Both the position numbers and the translations under genes were made by a program. 41,488 bases of DNA from positions 1 to 41,488 of the IMG/VR virus record IMGVR_UViG_3300006923_000052. One strand, 5' to 3'. The notes beneath the pieces are model-generated. The model searched no databases, was not told where the DNA came from, and saw only the letters and a list, made by a program, of their open reading frames with translations. Below, one piece after another: positions 24,395 to 31,851 of this stretch (positions are counted from its first letter, which is position 1; the number at the start of each line of letters is the position of its first letter). The stretch is from a virus.

Positions 24395-24433
24395 TTTTCC
24401 TTTATTATTTATTTGGTTATAAAACTAAACATA
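24395..24433 (-). promoter_or_regulatory. Conserved 39-nt leader with RBS, copy 2
   Basis: This is identical to 23459-23497 and again sits just before the start codon, this time of paralogue B. The RBS is AAAGGAAA. The third gene in the group (start 25785) has only a shorter match, AATAAAGGAAA. It shows that the two sister genes were copied with their 5' untranslated region. Confidence 0.6.
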
Positions 24434-24450
24434 GATTAATTTACTTTAGA

Positions 24451-25785
24451 TTACGCGTTAGGTGGCACGTAGACCAGGAACCATATATCAGCCACGTTCG
24501 ATGGAGCGTTATTCCACCCGTCGAATTTGCCATTATTGTAGCCTGCGTCCTTTAAGCCCTCAAGGACTATAGAGAAGGTACCGTCGTTGTTGTCTACAAC
24601 AGATGCGCCATGGTCGCCGCTGCCCTGAGGGGCCGTTTTGGATAGGCCCAGCATAGGTGCGTCTTCTTGTTGAGCTACATATGAGTGCAGGTTATTTTCA
24701 GTTATCATTATCATCGCGTGCTGGTTTGCGCCGAGGCCCCAATCCCAGATACCGTCTTGAGTCAGGAAGTCATTTATACCACCCGCTAGCGTCTCAGCCA
24801 TCTGTTGGGGAGCAGGATGACCAACCTCCGAAGTCCAAATTGCATAATATTCATTATTATTAACCACATTGGTGGTTAAGGCCATATCGGAAATCGTTGG
24901 ATCCCAGACCATAAAACCTGGGTTTTCTAAGTTGCCGTTCCCATCGAGTCGCCAGACATAATCATAGCTTTCAATCATTCCACCACCATTTAAATTCATG
25001 CCAACATCATTGTGGGCAAGGTAGATTTCTACAAAAATGTAGTCTCCTTCTCCACTCGGGCCGTCAAGGTTTGGTGTGCGAAAATACACGTTCCCGTCTG
25101 GAACCATTCCAGCGCCAACATCTTCTTCGCCAACCGTCCAATCACCCTGGCCGGCGAGGACCTCTACCATCGATCCAGTGTTGTGCAACTTCTGGCCATT
25201 TCTAATGAATCGAATACCATTATAATTTGCCGCATTTCCTTCGAAGACACGATAGTCAAGAGAATAATCAGCAGCCCAACCTACTCCCAGCTCCGCCTCT
25301 ACAATATCGGCCCAAGAAGATGCGTACATCGTAATTGGATTACCATTCCCATCTACGATGGGACTCCCAGACATATCTAAAGCAGGTACCTGATAGCCTT
25401 TACCATCCACCAACGGTCCGCCCGGGTTCAGATCAACTCTGTACTTTATTACTCTAGAGCTTTCGGAAGCGACTATTCTCGTTTCACTATTGACCAACTT
25501 TGCCGCCAAAGTCGCGGCCATTGAATTAATTTCATCAACCAATTCATCATCCGCCTCAATCATAGCTTGGTTCACTTCGGCCAAATCATCTGGCAGAGAA
25601 GGGTTACTCGGCTCATAGAGACGAAAGAACTTATCAATTTTGATGGCAATAGCATCTTCGGCAGCGATAGCGCGGTCATGCTCTACCTCAATACGGGATT
25701 GAACCCCTTCTGTTGGGGTGTTTGGTCCAAGCTTACCATTGATAAATTCATCATGGAGCTGGTCCAATCTTACTTGCGTTTTCAT
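24451..25785 (-). CDS. Virion-like fibre or decoration protein, 444 aa
   Basis: The product begins MKTQVRLDQLHDEFINGKLG, then a helix with VEHDRAIAAEDAIAIKIDKF that matches the TNRA-E-LD-RI helix of the two sister proteins downstream. Residues ~60-100 are helical (DELVDEINSMAATLAAKL). From about residue 170 the protein is beta-rich: RFIRNGQKLHNTGSMVEVL and GDYIFVEIYLAHNDVG resemble the sisters' LNGEDL and DDTIV segments. The last ~180 residues have no counterpart in them and look like an extra globular beta domain (MIMITENNLHSYVAQQEDAP, and a closing DIWFLVYVPPNA). No membrane segment or catalytic motif is visible. It lacks a terminator before the next gene, so the 444-aa and 253-aa genes may be co-transcribed. 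Likely a capsid-surface protein, inferred from location. Confidence 0.55.
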   Translation of the reverse strand: MKTQVRLDQLHDEFINGKLGPNTPTEGVQSRIEVEHDRAIAAEDAIAIKIDKFFRLYEPSNPSLPDDLAEVNQAMIEADDELVDEINSMAATLAAKLVNSETRIVASESSRVIKYRVDLNPGGPLVDGKGYQVPALDMSGSPIVDGNGNPITMYASSWADIVEAELGVGWAADYSLDYRVFEGNAANYNGIRFIRNGQKLHNTGSMVEVLAGQGDWTVGEEDVGAGMVPDGNVYFRTPNLDGPSGEGDYIFVEIYLAHNDVGMNLNGGGMIESYDYVWRLDGNGNLENPGFMVWDPTISDMALTTNVVNNNEYYAIWTSEVGHPAPQQMAETLAGGINDFLTQDGIWDWGLGANQHAMIMITENNLHSYVAQQEDAPMLGLSKTAPQGSGDHGASVVDNNDGTFSIVLEGLKDAGYNNGKFDGWNNAPSNVADIWFLVYVPPNA

Positions 25786-26093
25786 ATTAATTTCCTTTAT
25801 TTTTAAGTTTCTGTTAAAAACAAACTAAAAACAAACTAAACGATAGGTGCGCCTATAAACAATTCGTCACTTTATACAAATCTATATAAAACGGAATATT
25901 GTATTGTAGGCATATATTATAGGGTTAAAAACCATTTTTGGTATAAACTTAGAACTTCATAAAATAAACTTAAACTAAAATAATTTATTTGTAGCATATA
26001 TATGTAATATTAGTCAAAAAAGTAAAATAAATTAAATAAACATTTTGCTCGTTGAAAATCAAAATGTTTAAAATTTAAAATTTTTACACAAAA
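25786..26093 (-). other. 308-base AT-rich noncoding region
   Basis: No credible gene lies here. It holds the leader of the 444-aa gene (AATAAAGGAAA just before its start), short hairpins such as ATAGG-TGCG-CCTAT near 25841-25854, several TATAAT-like boxes on the minus strand, and a copy of the AATATTAGTCA element (26005-26016) also found after both paralogue stops at 22659-22670 and 23608-23619. It probably contains a promoter for the 444-aa gene; no single box could be fixed by eye. Confidence 0.5.
26038..26069 (-). terminator. Candidate weak terminator hairpin after the 73-aa gene
   Basis: AAACATTTTG (26038-26047) and CAAAATGTTT (26060-26069) form a perfect 10-bp inverted repeat with a 12-nt loop. 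It lies 24 bases past the stop of the 73-aa gene. What follows on the minus strand is AT-rich but not a clean T-run, so a terminator is possible, as is an mRNA-stabilising hairpin. Confidence 0.35.
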
Positions 26094-26315
26094 TTAACTT
26101 GAATACAGAATCTTCTTTAACGACCTTACTTTATTATCATATTCGCAAAATTCGCTACTAAAGAATTCTATAGATAATCCATCGGCCACAGAGTCTGGGT
26201 CTTCCAATATAAATTGAAATCTTCCTGTAGGCAACTTTTGAGCATTAATAAGCTTTAATCCTTTAAGCGTTAAATATGCTGCTAATGCCAAATCAGATGT
26301 TTCATATTGATTCAT
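26094..26315 (-). CDS. DUF5659-like small protein, 73 aa
   Basis: The sequence follows the pattern of the DUF5659 family: start YETSDLALAAYLTLKGLKL, middle PTGRFQFILEDP, end RSLKKILYS. Members are short proteins in phages, archaea and bacteria with no established function. They are often near structural or DNA-handling genes. The first ATG is preceded by GAGGG about seven bases upstream. It is downstream of the Cys-containing gene and upstream of the noncoding region. I rate the family call as probable, based on recall of the motif. Confidence 0.6.
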   Translation of the reverse strand: MNQYETSDLALAAYLTLKGLKLINAQKLPTGRFQFILEDPDSVADGLSIEFFSSEFCEYDNKVRSLKKILYSS

Positions 26316-26364
26316 AGATTTTCCCTCTTATACGTTTCTCTTTTAAAATTAATAGACACGCAAG

Positions 26365-26871
26365 CTATTCTCTACAATGTTTCTCTATATATTTTCTATG
26401 TGTAGAGCAGGTTGTTTTATTTTTTGGAGCCTGTCTCTTGCATCTCATACCATCTTTTTTCACATAATCACATTGTATAAACTTAAATCCAACTACATCA
26501 GTATATGTGCTTGATGTACTTTTTTCATTTGATATTCCAGAATCATTTGTTATTGCAATTTTTGGGGATAATTCTTCTGGCTCCATTACTACATGAGAAT
26601 GCTTATCATTCAATATGCTATCACCTTCTTCTTCCATAACAATAAATGGATCAGAATTTATCATATCAACATATTGTTCTCCGGAAGGTTTTAATCCTGC
26701 AAGTTCTTCTTCATAGTCGAAAAATGTGTCATATTTTTCAGACTCACCCTCTTCCTCATTCATAACAACATAATTCTCATCTCTTCTGGAGAAAATCTTT
26801 ATTTGAGCACGATCTTGCAAAGGGGTTCCTTTGATATACCGAAGCCTAGAACTTAACTTTTTTGATAACAT
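26365..26871 (-). CDS. Acidic protein with C-terminal zinc-binding motif, 168 aa
   Basis: I set the start at ATG 26871 because GAGGG lies four bases upstream; ATG 26886 lacks one. The first ~125 residues are acidic, low-complexity and probably disordered (VMNEEEGESEKYDTFFDYEE). Residues ~132-168 form a compact Cys/His unit: FIQCDYVKKDGMRCKRQ, then TTCSTHRKY, and a final HC, a CxxxxxxxxC...CxxH arrangement typical of short phage zinc-binding modules. This could bind nucleic acid or protein; no catalytic residue is seen. It follows the capsid gene's terminator, so it likely has its own promoter or limited read-through. Confidence 0.55.
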   Translation of the reverse strand: MLSKKLSSRLRYIKGTPLQDRAQIKIFSRRDENYVVMNEEEGESEKYDTFFDYEEELAGLKPSGEQYVDMINSDPFIVMEEEGDSILNDKHSHVVMEPEELSPKIAITNDSGISNEKSTSSTYTDVVGFKFIQCDYVKKDGMRCKRQAPKNKTTCSTHRKYIEKHCRE

Positions 26872-26903
26872 ATTTCCCTCATTCAATGCAATGAAATTAG
26901 CAT

Positions 26904-26939
26904 AAAAAAAGAGGCATAGTGCCTTAACACTATGCCTCT
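26904..26939 (-). terminator. Strong terminator after the major capsid gene
   Basis: The minus strand carries AGAGGCATAGTG (939-928) pairing perfectly, 12 bp, with CACTATGCCTCT (921-910) over a 6-nt loop, then TTTTTTT (910-904). It sits 22 bases after the capsid stop. It is the best-formed terminator in the window and would insulate downstream genes from the high capsid transcription. Confidence 0.9.
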
Positions 26940-26961
26940 CAATATTATTCTACAGGTTAAA

Positions 26962-27972
26962 TTACACAGTACCAGTAGCGACACCACGTGGGTTAACGAT
27001 ACCAATTCCGATAATCTCATTCACAACCCAACCAAGCTTAAGCTGCTTGGGCTCATCAGCGGGAAGTACCTCGATGTCCTGACGGACAGGCATCACACCA
27101 ACGAACTCTGGATCAGCACAAGCAAAACAGCGGCCCTGAGGCACAACCTTGGAGACGATAATATCGGCACCAAAGACGTGACCATAAAGACCAGTCTGAA
27201 GAAGCTCACGCTGAGTGACAGGATCGACCTGAGAGTTTGCGTTACCAGCAGATTCCCAAGTAAGAATATCAGTGAACTCATTGATGTTCATGAAGTACTT
27301 GGAAGTCACAAGGTCCCAACGATCAACTTGACGCTTAAGGTTAACAAGGCCATCCTTGCCTAGAGCGCCAACGGTGAGAGCATCAAGTGCCTGAGCAGTA
27401 TTCTCTCCACCTTCGGTGTTATCACCAGCAAACTGTAGGGCAGCAAAGACGTTAGCGTCTTCCTGGGCCTGAATTTCCTGACGAGCCTTCTGCTGAGCAC
27501 GATCAATTACATTGAATCGACGACGCTTAACTTCGGCAATACGAACCGTTGGATTTGAGACAACCTCAAACTCAGGAACGGTCACGCGGTCACCAAAGAC
27601 ACGAGACTCAGGTGCAGCACCATTACTGGATACAACTACAGCCGCGACATCAATATCACGGTCATAAACAGGCAGAGCACCCTGGGGTAGAGGATCAACA
27701 ACGAGAGCCTTGCGAGCTACTCCCTGATAATCAAGGTTTCTACGAATTGGGTTGGCCATTGCCTGACCTAAGGCAATCTTGCCTTCTTGTGTCATAAGAG
27801 CCTGCTTAATCATCTCATCTCTCTGACCATCATTTAAGCTTGGCGCAGTTGCCTGAGCGTTGCTTGACGGCTGAAGATCTTCGATAATAGAAGCATACTT
27901 TACAATCTGTGTTAGGGCCTCAGTTACATTGGAGGCGTTAATTTCACCATGTGTATTAAATAAATTAGACAT
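26962..27972 (-). CDS. Major capsid protein (HK97 fold), 336 aa
   Basis: This is the shell subunit of the icosahedral head. I place the start at ATG 27972, with AGGAGG five bases upstream; the frame is open further up, but overlaps the upstream gene. After a ~40-residue helical arm (LTQIVKYASIIEDLQPSSNA) come an E-loop-type segment (RRNLDYQGVARKALVVDPLP), a strand-rich domain (DRDIDVAAVVVSSNG; VFGDRVTVPEFEVVSNPT), a long helix (IDRAQQKARQEIQAQEDANV), and closing strands ending QLKLGWVVNEIIGIGIVNP. This is the usual HK97 order. No long prodomain is present, so a scaffold must come from elsewhere, probably the 1113-aa protein. Codon use is richer in G/C than that of neighbouring tail genes, fitting high expression. 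Assignment rests on pattern and genetic context. Confidence 0.85.
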   Translation of the reverse strand: MSNLFNTHGEINASNVTEALTQIVKYASIIEDLQPSSNAQATAPSLNDGQRDEMIKQALMTQEGKIALGQAMANPIRRNLDYQGVARKALVVDPLPQGALPVYDRDIDVAAVVVSSNGAAPESRVFGDRVTVPEFEVVSNPTVRIAEVKRRRFNVIDRAQQKARQEIQAQEDANVFAALQFAGDNTEGGENTAQALDALTVGALGKDGLVNLKRQVDRWDLVTSKYFMNINEFTDILTWESAGNANSQVDPVTQRELLQTGLYGHVFGADIIVSKVVPQGRCFACADPEFVGVMPVRQDIEVLPADEPKQLKLGWVVNEIIGIGIVNPRGVATGTV

Positions 27973-27982
27973 TAGTTCCTCC

Positions 27983-28639
27983 TTATATCTGTGTACCGGT
28001 GAAGAAAATAGCCGAATGCGCTTGCACACGGGCTTCTCCAGCAGCAGTGTTAGTGGTAGAGACAAGTGACTGATCTGTCATATGTCCAACAAACATTCCG
28101 AGCGCATTGCCGCCGCCGCCATCGTCACCGAGAAGGCCAGTGGCATCCGCAAGGACGTTAGTGTTAGCAACCTGGTATGCGTTAAGAGCGTTTGTATGCA
28201 CAGTAGAATCGGTAGCAGCCGCACCGCTAACGCCATAAAGACCTGCGGTAGCCCAAACAGTAACCTTGCCAGAGGCACGATCAGTCGCAGGACCGATAAC
28301 AACTGCGCCTCCGCCAGTAACTTGAGTAGCTCGACCAGCATTTGAGCCAATCAGCGATCCAAAAAGTGTTCCATATTCGTCTTCGCCCTCATCGGCTAGG
28401 CCGCCGAGAACTCCGTCTGTACAAGGTCCGACGCTGAATCTTACAGCGATTCTATTCGGATCTGTTAGATCAGCCCCAATAAATGGGCCGTGCCCACCTA
28501 CATCAGCAGCATAACCATCGTCGTCTGTGTCAGCAACAAGGCCAACATACTCGCCACCCTCAAGGGTGCCGGCATCATCATCTTCGAGGTCAAACATGCC
28601 AAGGGGACGTAATCCTGGATTTAATAAATGTAAAGCCAT
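27983..28639 (-). CDS. Capsid decoration-like protein, 218 aa
   Basis: The product starts MALHLLNPGLRPLGMFDLED, is Gly/Ala/Asp-rich, and shows a beta pattern with short turns (GEYVGLVADTDDDGYAAD; RIAVRFSVGPCTDGVLGGL). The second half has strands with GKVTVWATAGLYGVSGAAA and ARVQAHSAIFF. It is ten bases upstream of the capsid gene, which begins with its own RBS, the classic position of a head decoration protein. GC-rich codon use matches the capsid gene. It has AAGGAG before its start and a perfect 11-bp hairpin further upstream. No catalytic motif is present. Decoration is likely but unproved; a scaffold-related role is less likely because it lacks coiled coil. Confidence 0.6.
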   Translation of the reverse strand: MALHLLNPGLRPLGMFDLEDDDAGTLEGGEYVGLVADTDDDGYAADVGGHGPFIGADLTDPNRIAVRFSVGPCTDGVLGGLADEGEDEYGTLFGSLIGSNAGRATQVTGGGAVVIGPATDRASGKVTVWATAGLYGVSGAAATDSTVHTNALNAYQVANTNVLADATGLLGDDGGGGNALGMFVGHMTDQSLVSTTNTAAGEARVQAHSAIFFTGTQI

Positions 28640-28671
28640 TTTTAATTTCTCCTTAATATTTTATATCTTAT

Positions 28672-28696
28672 AATACATTTAACCATTAAATGTATT
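28672..28696 (-). promoter_or_regulatory. Perfect 11-bp leader hairpin before the decoration/capsid unit
   Basis: AATACATTTAA and TTAAATGTATT form a perfect 11-bp inverted repeat around a 3-nt loop, in the 88-base gap before the decoration gene. On the minus strand the hairpin is followed by ATAAGATATAAAATATTAAGGAG, so no T-run follows and termination is unlikely. A promoter-proximal or mRNA-stabilising hairpin that boosts the abundant capsid transcript is plausible. Confidence 0.45.
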
Positions 28697-28727
28697 GTCT
28701 AGGTTTATTACTTAACTTAAAGTTCGA

Positions 28728-31415
28728 TTATTTACTTGTTTTCTTAAGAGATTCACGCACCCAAGCGTAATTAGCTCTATAGTTTCCTGTTGGAGTGCTT
28801 AACGCCACACCTTGTGTCTGCCTCTGCTGTTCTAATCCGTTTTCAACCAGCCCGCCGTTGCCAATAGAATCTAAAGATACTATTGCTTTTGGGTGAGCCG
28901 CATGAACTAGATCAGTGCCAGTTTCGTCATGCACATTATACAGGGTTTTATAATCGCCCTTTGGGGTTTCCGACTTTTCGTCATACAGTCTACCTAGACC
29001 TGTAAAATATGTTCGGAGTGTTTTGTCAGTACTATTTAGATCCGTTACGGCATCTTTATAATACGACTTCGAAACTTCATCTGCTTCTTTAAACAGATTC
29101 AAATCGTTATTTGTATGATTATTAGTAGAAAATAGATTTGGACTTGCAATATTTCCTAATGATGCAAGCTTTTCTCTTCTACTCATGTTGCTTTTATTGT
29201 CAAAATTGGGCTCATCATCTAAGAGAGCCGCGAATGTTTCTAAAGCGGTAAATCTATCTGGATTTGCAAATGACGCAAATTTCTCTAACCTATCGAATCT
29301 TTCATCGCTTCCTCTGCGCCTCATATTTCTTTGCCTCCTTGTCATTGGCCGCCTTGACCTACCCGCAGCACCGGGGCTGCGCCTAATTCTCTTTCCCGAC
29401 ATAAACCTTCTTGTCCTACGCTTTCCGCGCCGATTTCCTCCAAGAATTCCTGTTCCATCTAAATCAAACCCTATCACCCTCTGTACGGTTTCGTTTAAAG
29501 CCCTTTGCTTATCTCCATCTTGTACTCCCATCTGTCTGCTATAAAGCGCCCCGCCGGTGCTTGGGTTATCAAGACTTTGCCTTGCTATGTGTGCTTGATC
29601 AAATCTGGTCTCTTCGTCTCCAAGGCCAGGGCCATCAGGAACTTGGTCTACGAAAGCAAACCTCATTCCGTCATAAGCTCCAGGTTTCAACTCTATTACA
29701 TAATCCTTTCTGTAACGCCGCATTACGTGCATAAGCAAAGCGCTTCCAAGAGATTGGCCTGATAAAATTTCCTGCAATCTTTCATTATTCCTAGAGTCAA
29801 CTGCATCTAAAGCCTCAGTTATCGCAGGATCCACCTGCCGTCGTGGGCCACCGCCTCGATGAGGGCCCTCTGGAGGCAAAGGATCTCTGGTTGCATATTG
29901 GTAACCACGATATGCTCCATAAACTAAAGCTCCGCCAAGCGCAAGCTTTACAACTCCGCCAAGCCATGCTCGGCCTATTTCTGCTCCGCGACCTAACCAG
30001 GAAGTAGCTTTTGCGCTTGTGGAAACAACTTTTCCGCCGGCACTTTCTAAGGCGGCTACACGTTGAGTAATAATTCTTTCGACCTCTGCTTGGGTCATAG
30101 TTCCTCTTGCGACGGAAGCCTCAAGGGTTTCTCGAAGAGCGGCGATTTCTCTCGCTTGGGCTTCGACGGTCTCTTGCAGCGCCCGGACAGTTTCGGGAAT
30201 ATCATCAGATGCCTTAATGCCTTCAACGATTGGATCTGTAGCTCCCGCACCTTCTTCTAAAAGCTTGACCTCTGTTACTGCAGCGTCAACTGCTTTGGTT
30301 CCATCTTCAACCACAGTCCCCACCGTCTCAGCAGTTTTGGCTGTTTCGTCAACAATTGGTCCAACATCATCTACGCCGCCCGTGCGAAGCTCCCGAGGCA
30401 GAAGTGCCTCCAGCTTGCGGGCGCTGGCAGCCTCTTCGGCTTGTGCTGCGGTCTTCAGGACCTCTAGTTTTCTAAAGTCTTCAACAGCTGCAGTTGCAAC
30501 TCTAACGTAATCATCAGCACCCTCTAAGGTGCCCAGTATTCTTAATGCTTCGTCATAATTTCCGGCATCTACTGCGGCTTTTACTGCGGCCTTTATTTCA
30601 GGGGTTACCCCCGCTGCTCCTTCTCCAATTTTAGCTGCTATTTCAGCAGTCTCTTCGGCAGTCCGCAGGGCAACACTTCCTTCTTCAGCGACTATTCCTG
30701 CGCTTCGCAATGTATTTGTGGATACCTCAGTAACACTTGTTCCGCCCTTTAATAGCTCAAGAATCTTGGGGGCATCATCAGCATTTTTTAGGCTACTCCC
30801 TAAAAGCTCAAGAACTTCTGCCTCAGATTTTCCTCTGGCCAGTGCCCTAAAGGCCTCAAACCCCTCTGCTTCCCCTCTGAACAAAGCGGTCAATGCATCG
30901 CTAGCAACAGGAAGTGCGCGAGCGGCTGATGTCCCGGCCTCTGCAGCACGAACAGCCGCCATGGCTCCTCGTTCTGCATCTGCAGCAGCTGCAGCAGTGC
31001 GCTCTGCTTCAACTAAGGCTTGAGTCAACCTTCTTTCCTCGTCAGCCTGAGCGAGCGTTCGTACTGCACCTCCACCGGCCGCCTCTATTTCCTGAAAAGT
31101 ACTTAAAGCTACCTTTGCTTCTTCTGCGACTATATGTGCTTCGCGAGCGACCTCTGCCGCCAACTGTGCTTCACGACCCAGGTGAGCAGCATCGGCTACA
31201 GCTCCACCAACATGAGCAGCATCGGCTACAGCTCCACCAACATGAGCAGCATCAGAAACACCTCCGGCAACATGAGCAGCATCGGCCCCCGCTCCAAAAA
31301 GAGACGTAAACCAATTAGCTTCTTTGGCTAAAGATGGAGATCCATTGTTGAATCTCTGCATAGTTTGAAAATAGGCCTCTATTGCACTATTGTCTGAAAC
31401 TTTCTTTATTCGCAT
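28728..31415 (-). CDS. Ala-rich head protein with coiled coil, membrane-like segment and Arg-rich patch, 895 aa
   Basis: I do not recognise the family. Residues ~40-85 hold four copies of a 10-residue unit (GGAVADAAHV type, see the repeat at 31181-31300). Residues ~85-475 are Ala/Glu/Lys-rich and helical, suggesting long coiled coils. A hydrophobic stretch near residues 475-500 (WLGGVVKLALGGALVYGAY) looks like a transmembrane or membrane-interacting helix. Residues ~655-708 are extremely basic, with RRGKRRTRRFMSGKRIRRSP and RRPMTRRQRNMRRRG, which could bind DNA. The C-terminal part is mixed. It overlaps the upstream 127-aa gene by ten bases and lies just upstream of the decoration/capsid pair. 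An internal head or ejection-type protein is plausible, by context and composition only. Confidence 0.55.
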   Translation of the reverse strand: MRIKKVSDNSAIEAYFQTMQRFNNGSPSLAKEANWFTSLFGAGADAAHVAGGVSDAAHVGGAVADAAHVGGAVADAAHLGREAQLAAEVAREAHIVAEEAKVALSTFQEIEAAGGGAVRTLAQADEERRLTQALVEAERTAAAAADAERGAMAAVRAAEAGTSAARALPVASDALTALFRGEAEGFEAFRALARGKSEAEVLELLGSSLKNADDAPKILELLKGGTSVTEVSTNTLRSAGIVAEEGSVALRTAEETAEIAAKIGEGAAGVTPEIKAAVKAAVDAGNYDEALRILGTLEGADDYVRVATAAVEDFRKLEVLKTAAQAEEAASARKLEALLPRELRTGGVDDVGPIVDETAKTAETVGTVVEDGTKAVDAAVTEVKLLEEGAGATDPIVEGIKASDDIPETVRALQETVEAQAREIAALRETLEASVARGTMTQAEVERIITQRVAALESAGGKVVSTSAKATSWLGRGAEIGRAWLGGVVKLALGGALVYGAYRGYQYATRDPLPPEGPHRGGGPRRQVDPAITEALDAVDSRNNERLQEILSGQSLGSALLMHVMRRYRKDYVIELKPGAYDGMRFAFVDQVPDGPGLGDEETRFDQAHIARQSLDNPSTGGALYSRQMGVQDGDKQRALNETVQRVIGFDLDGTGILGGNRRGKRRTRRFMSGKRIRRSPGAAGRSRRPMTRRQRNMRRRGSDERFDRLEKFASFANPDRFTALETFAALLDDEPNFDNKSNMSRREKLASLGNIASPNLFSTNNHTNNDLNLFKEADEVSKSYYKDAVTDLNSTDKTLRTYFTGLGRLYDEKSETPKGDYKTLYNVHDETGTDLVHAAHPKAIVSLDSIGNGGLVENGLEQQRQTQGVALSTPTGNYRANYAWVRESLKKTSK
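31181..31300 (-). repeat. Four tandem 30-bp repeats inside the Ala-rich gene
   Basis: Units start at 31181, 31211, 31241 and 31271. The first two share GAGCAGCATCGGCTACAGCT and onwards; the third and fourth have diverged. Each encodes a ten-residue unit of the DAAHVGGAVA kind. The 30-bp period keeps the frame. It is tandem with no unique spacers, so it is not CRISPR, and it is a likely slip-prone, length-variable site. Confidence 0.85.
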
Positions 31416-31789
31416 ACCACATCCTGATTAAGGATCTCATCAATTGTTCTTTCGATTTTATATGCTAACTTTATATTATTGTCAGCCAATGCAGCTTCCG
31501 CAAGTACTCTTAGGTCGTCAATGACTTCGTTTTGAAGGTCATCATCTGAAGTTAAATCCTCATCATCTTCGGCGCTATCAGAAGTTATTTTGCTGACTGC
31601 TTCGGCTGTAGCATTAGCCTGCTCCTCTAAGCCCTTTAATTCTTGAGTCTGCTTGGCAGCATCTTCTGCTATTTTTTGCTGCAAAATATCTGCTCTACGA
31701 ACTGTATCTAGAACTATCTTTTCAAGCTCTTGAAACACTTCGCTTTTATTGTAGTGAAATTTGTCTTCCTTGCTCCATGAATTAGGCAT
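31406..31789 (-). CDS. Hypothetical coiled-coil protein, 127 aa
   Basis: I do not recognise this family. The N-terminus (WSKEDKFHYNKSEVFQELEK) is followed by a helix-rich region with Ala/Glu/Gln heptads to about residue 75. A very acidic stretch (SAEDDEDLTSDDDLQNEV) and a C-terminal helix (NIKLAYKIERTIDEIL) complete it. Its start has GGAG six bases upstream. Its end overlaps the start of the 895-aa gene by ten bases, so the two are probably translated together. A scaffold-like or assembly-chaperone role is compatible with the composition, but only inferred. Confidence 0.55.
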   Translation of the reverse strand: MPNSWSKEDKFHYNKSEVFQELEKIVLDTVRRADILQQKIAEDAAKQTQELKGLEEQANATAEAVSKITSDSAEDDEDLTSDDDLQNEVIDDLRVLAEAALADNNIKLAYKIERTIDEILNQDVVCE

Positions 31790-31851
31790 TAGTGTCTCCA
31801 GATAAATGTTATTTCATCACATTTTAAATAATTAGTAGTTTGTAAACGTCT

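Noticed and set aside
27973-28065. 31-residue N-terminal extension of the major capsid protein
   Set aside because: It overlaps the decoration gene in another frame and has no RBS, while ATG 27972 has a strong AGGAGG five bases away.
31181-31300. CRISPR-like 30-bp repeats
   Set aside because: The units are directly tandem with no unique spacers, keep the reading frame of the 895-aa gene, and encode a ten-residue protein repeat.
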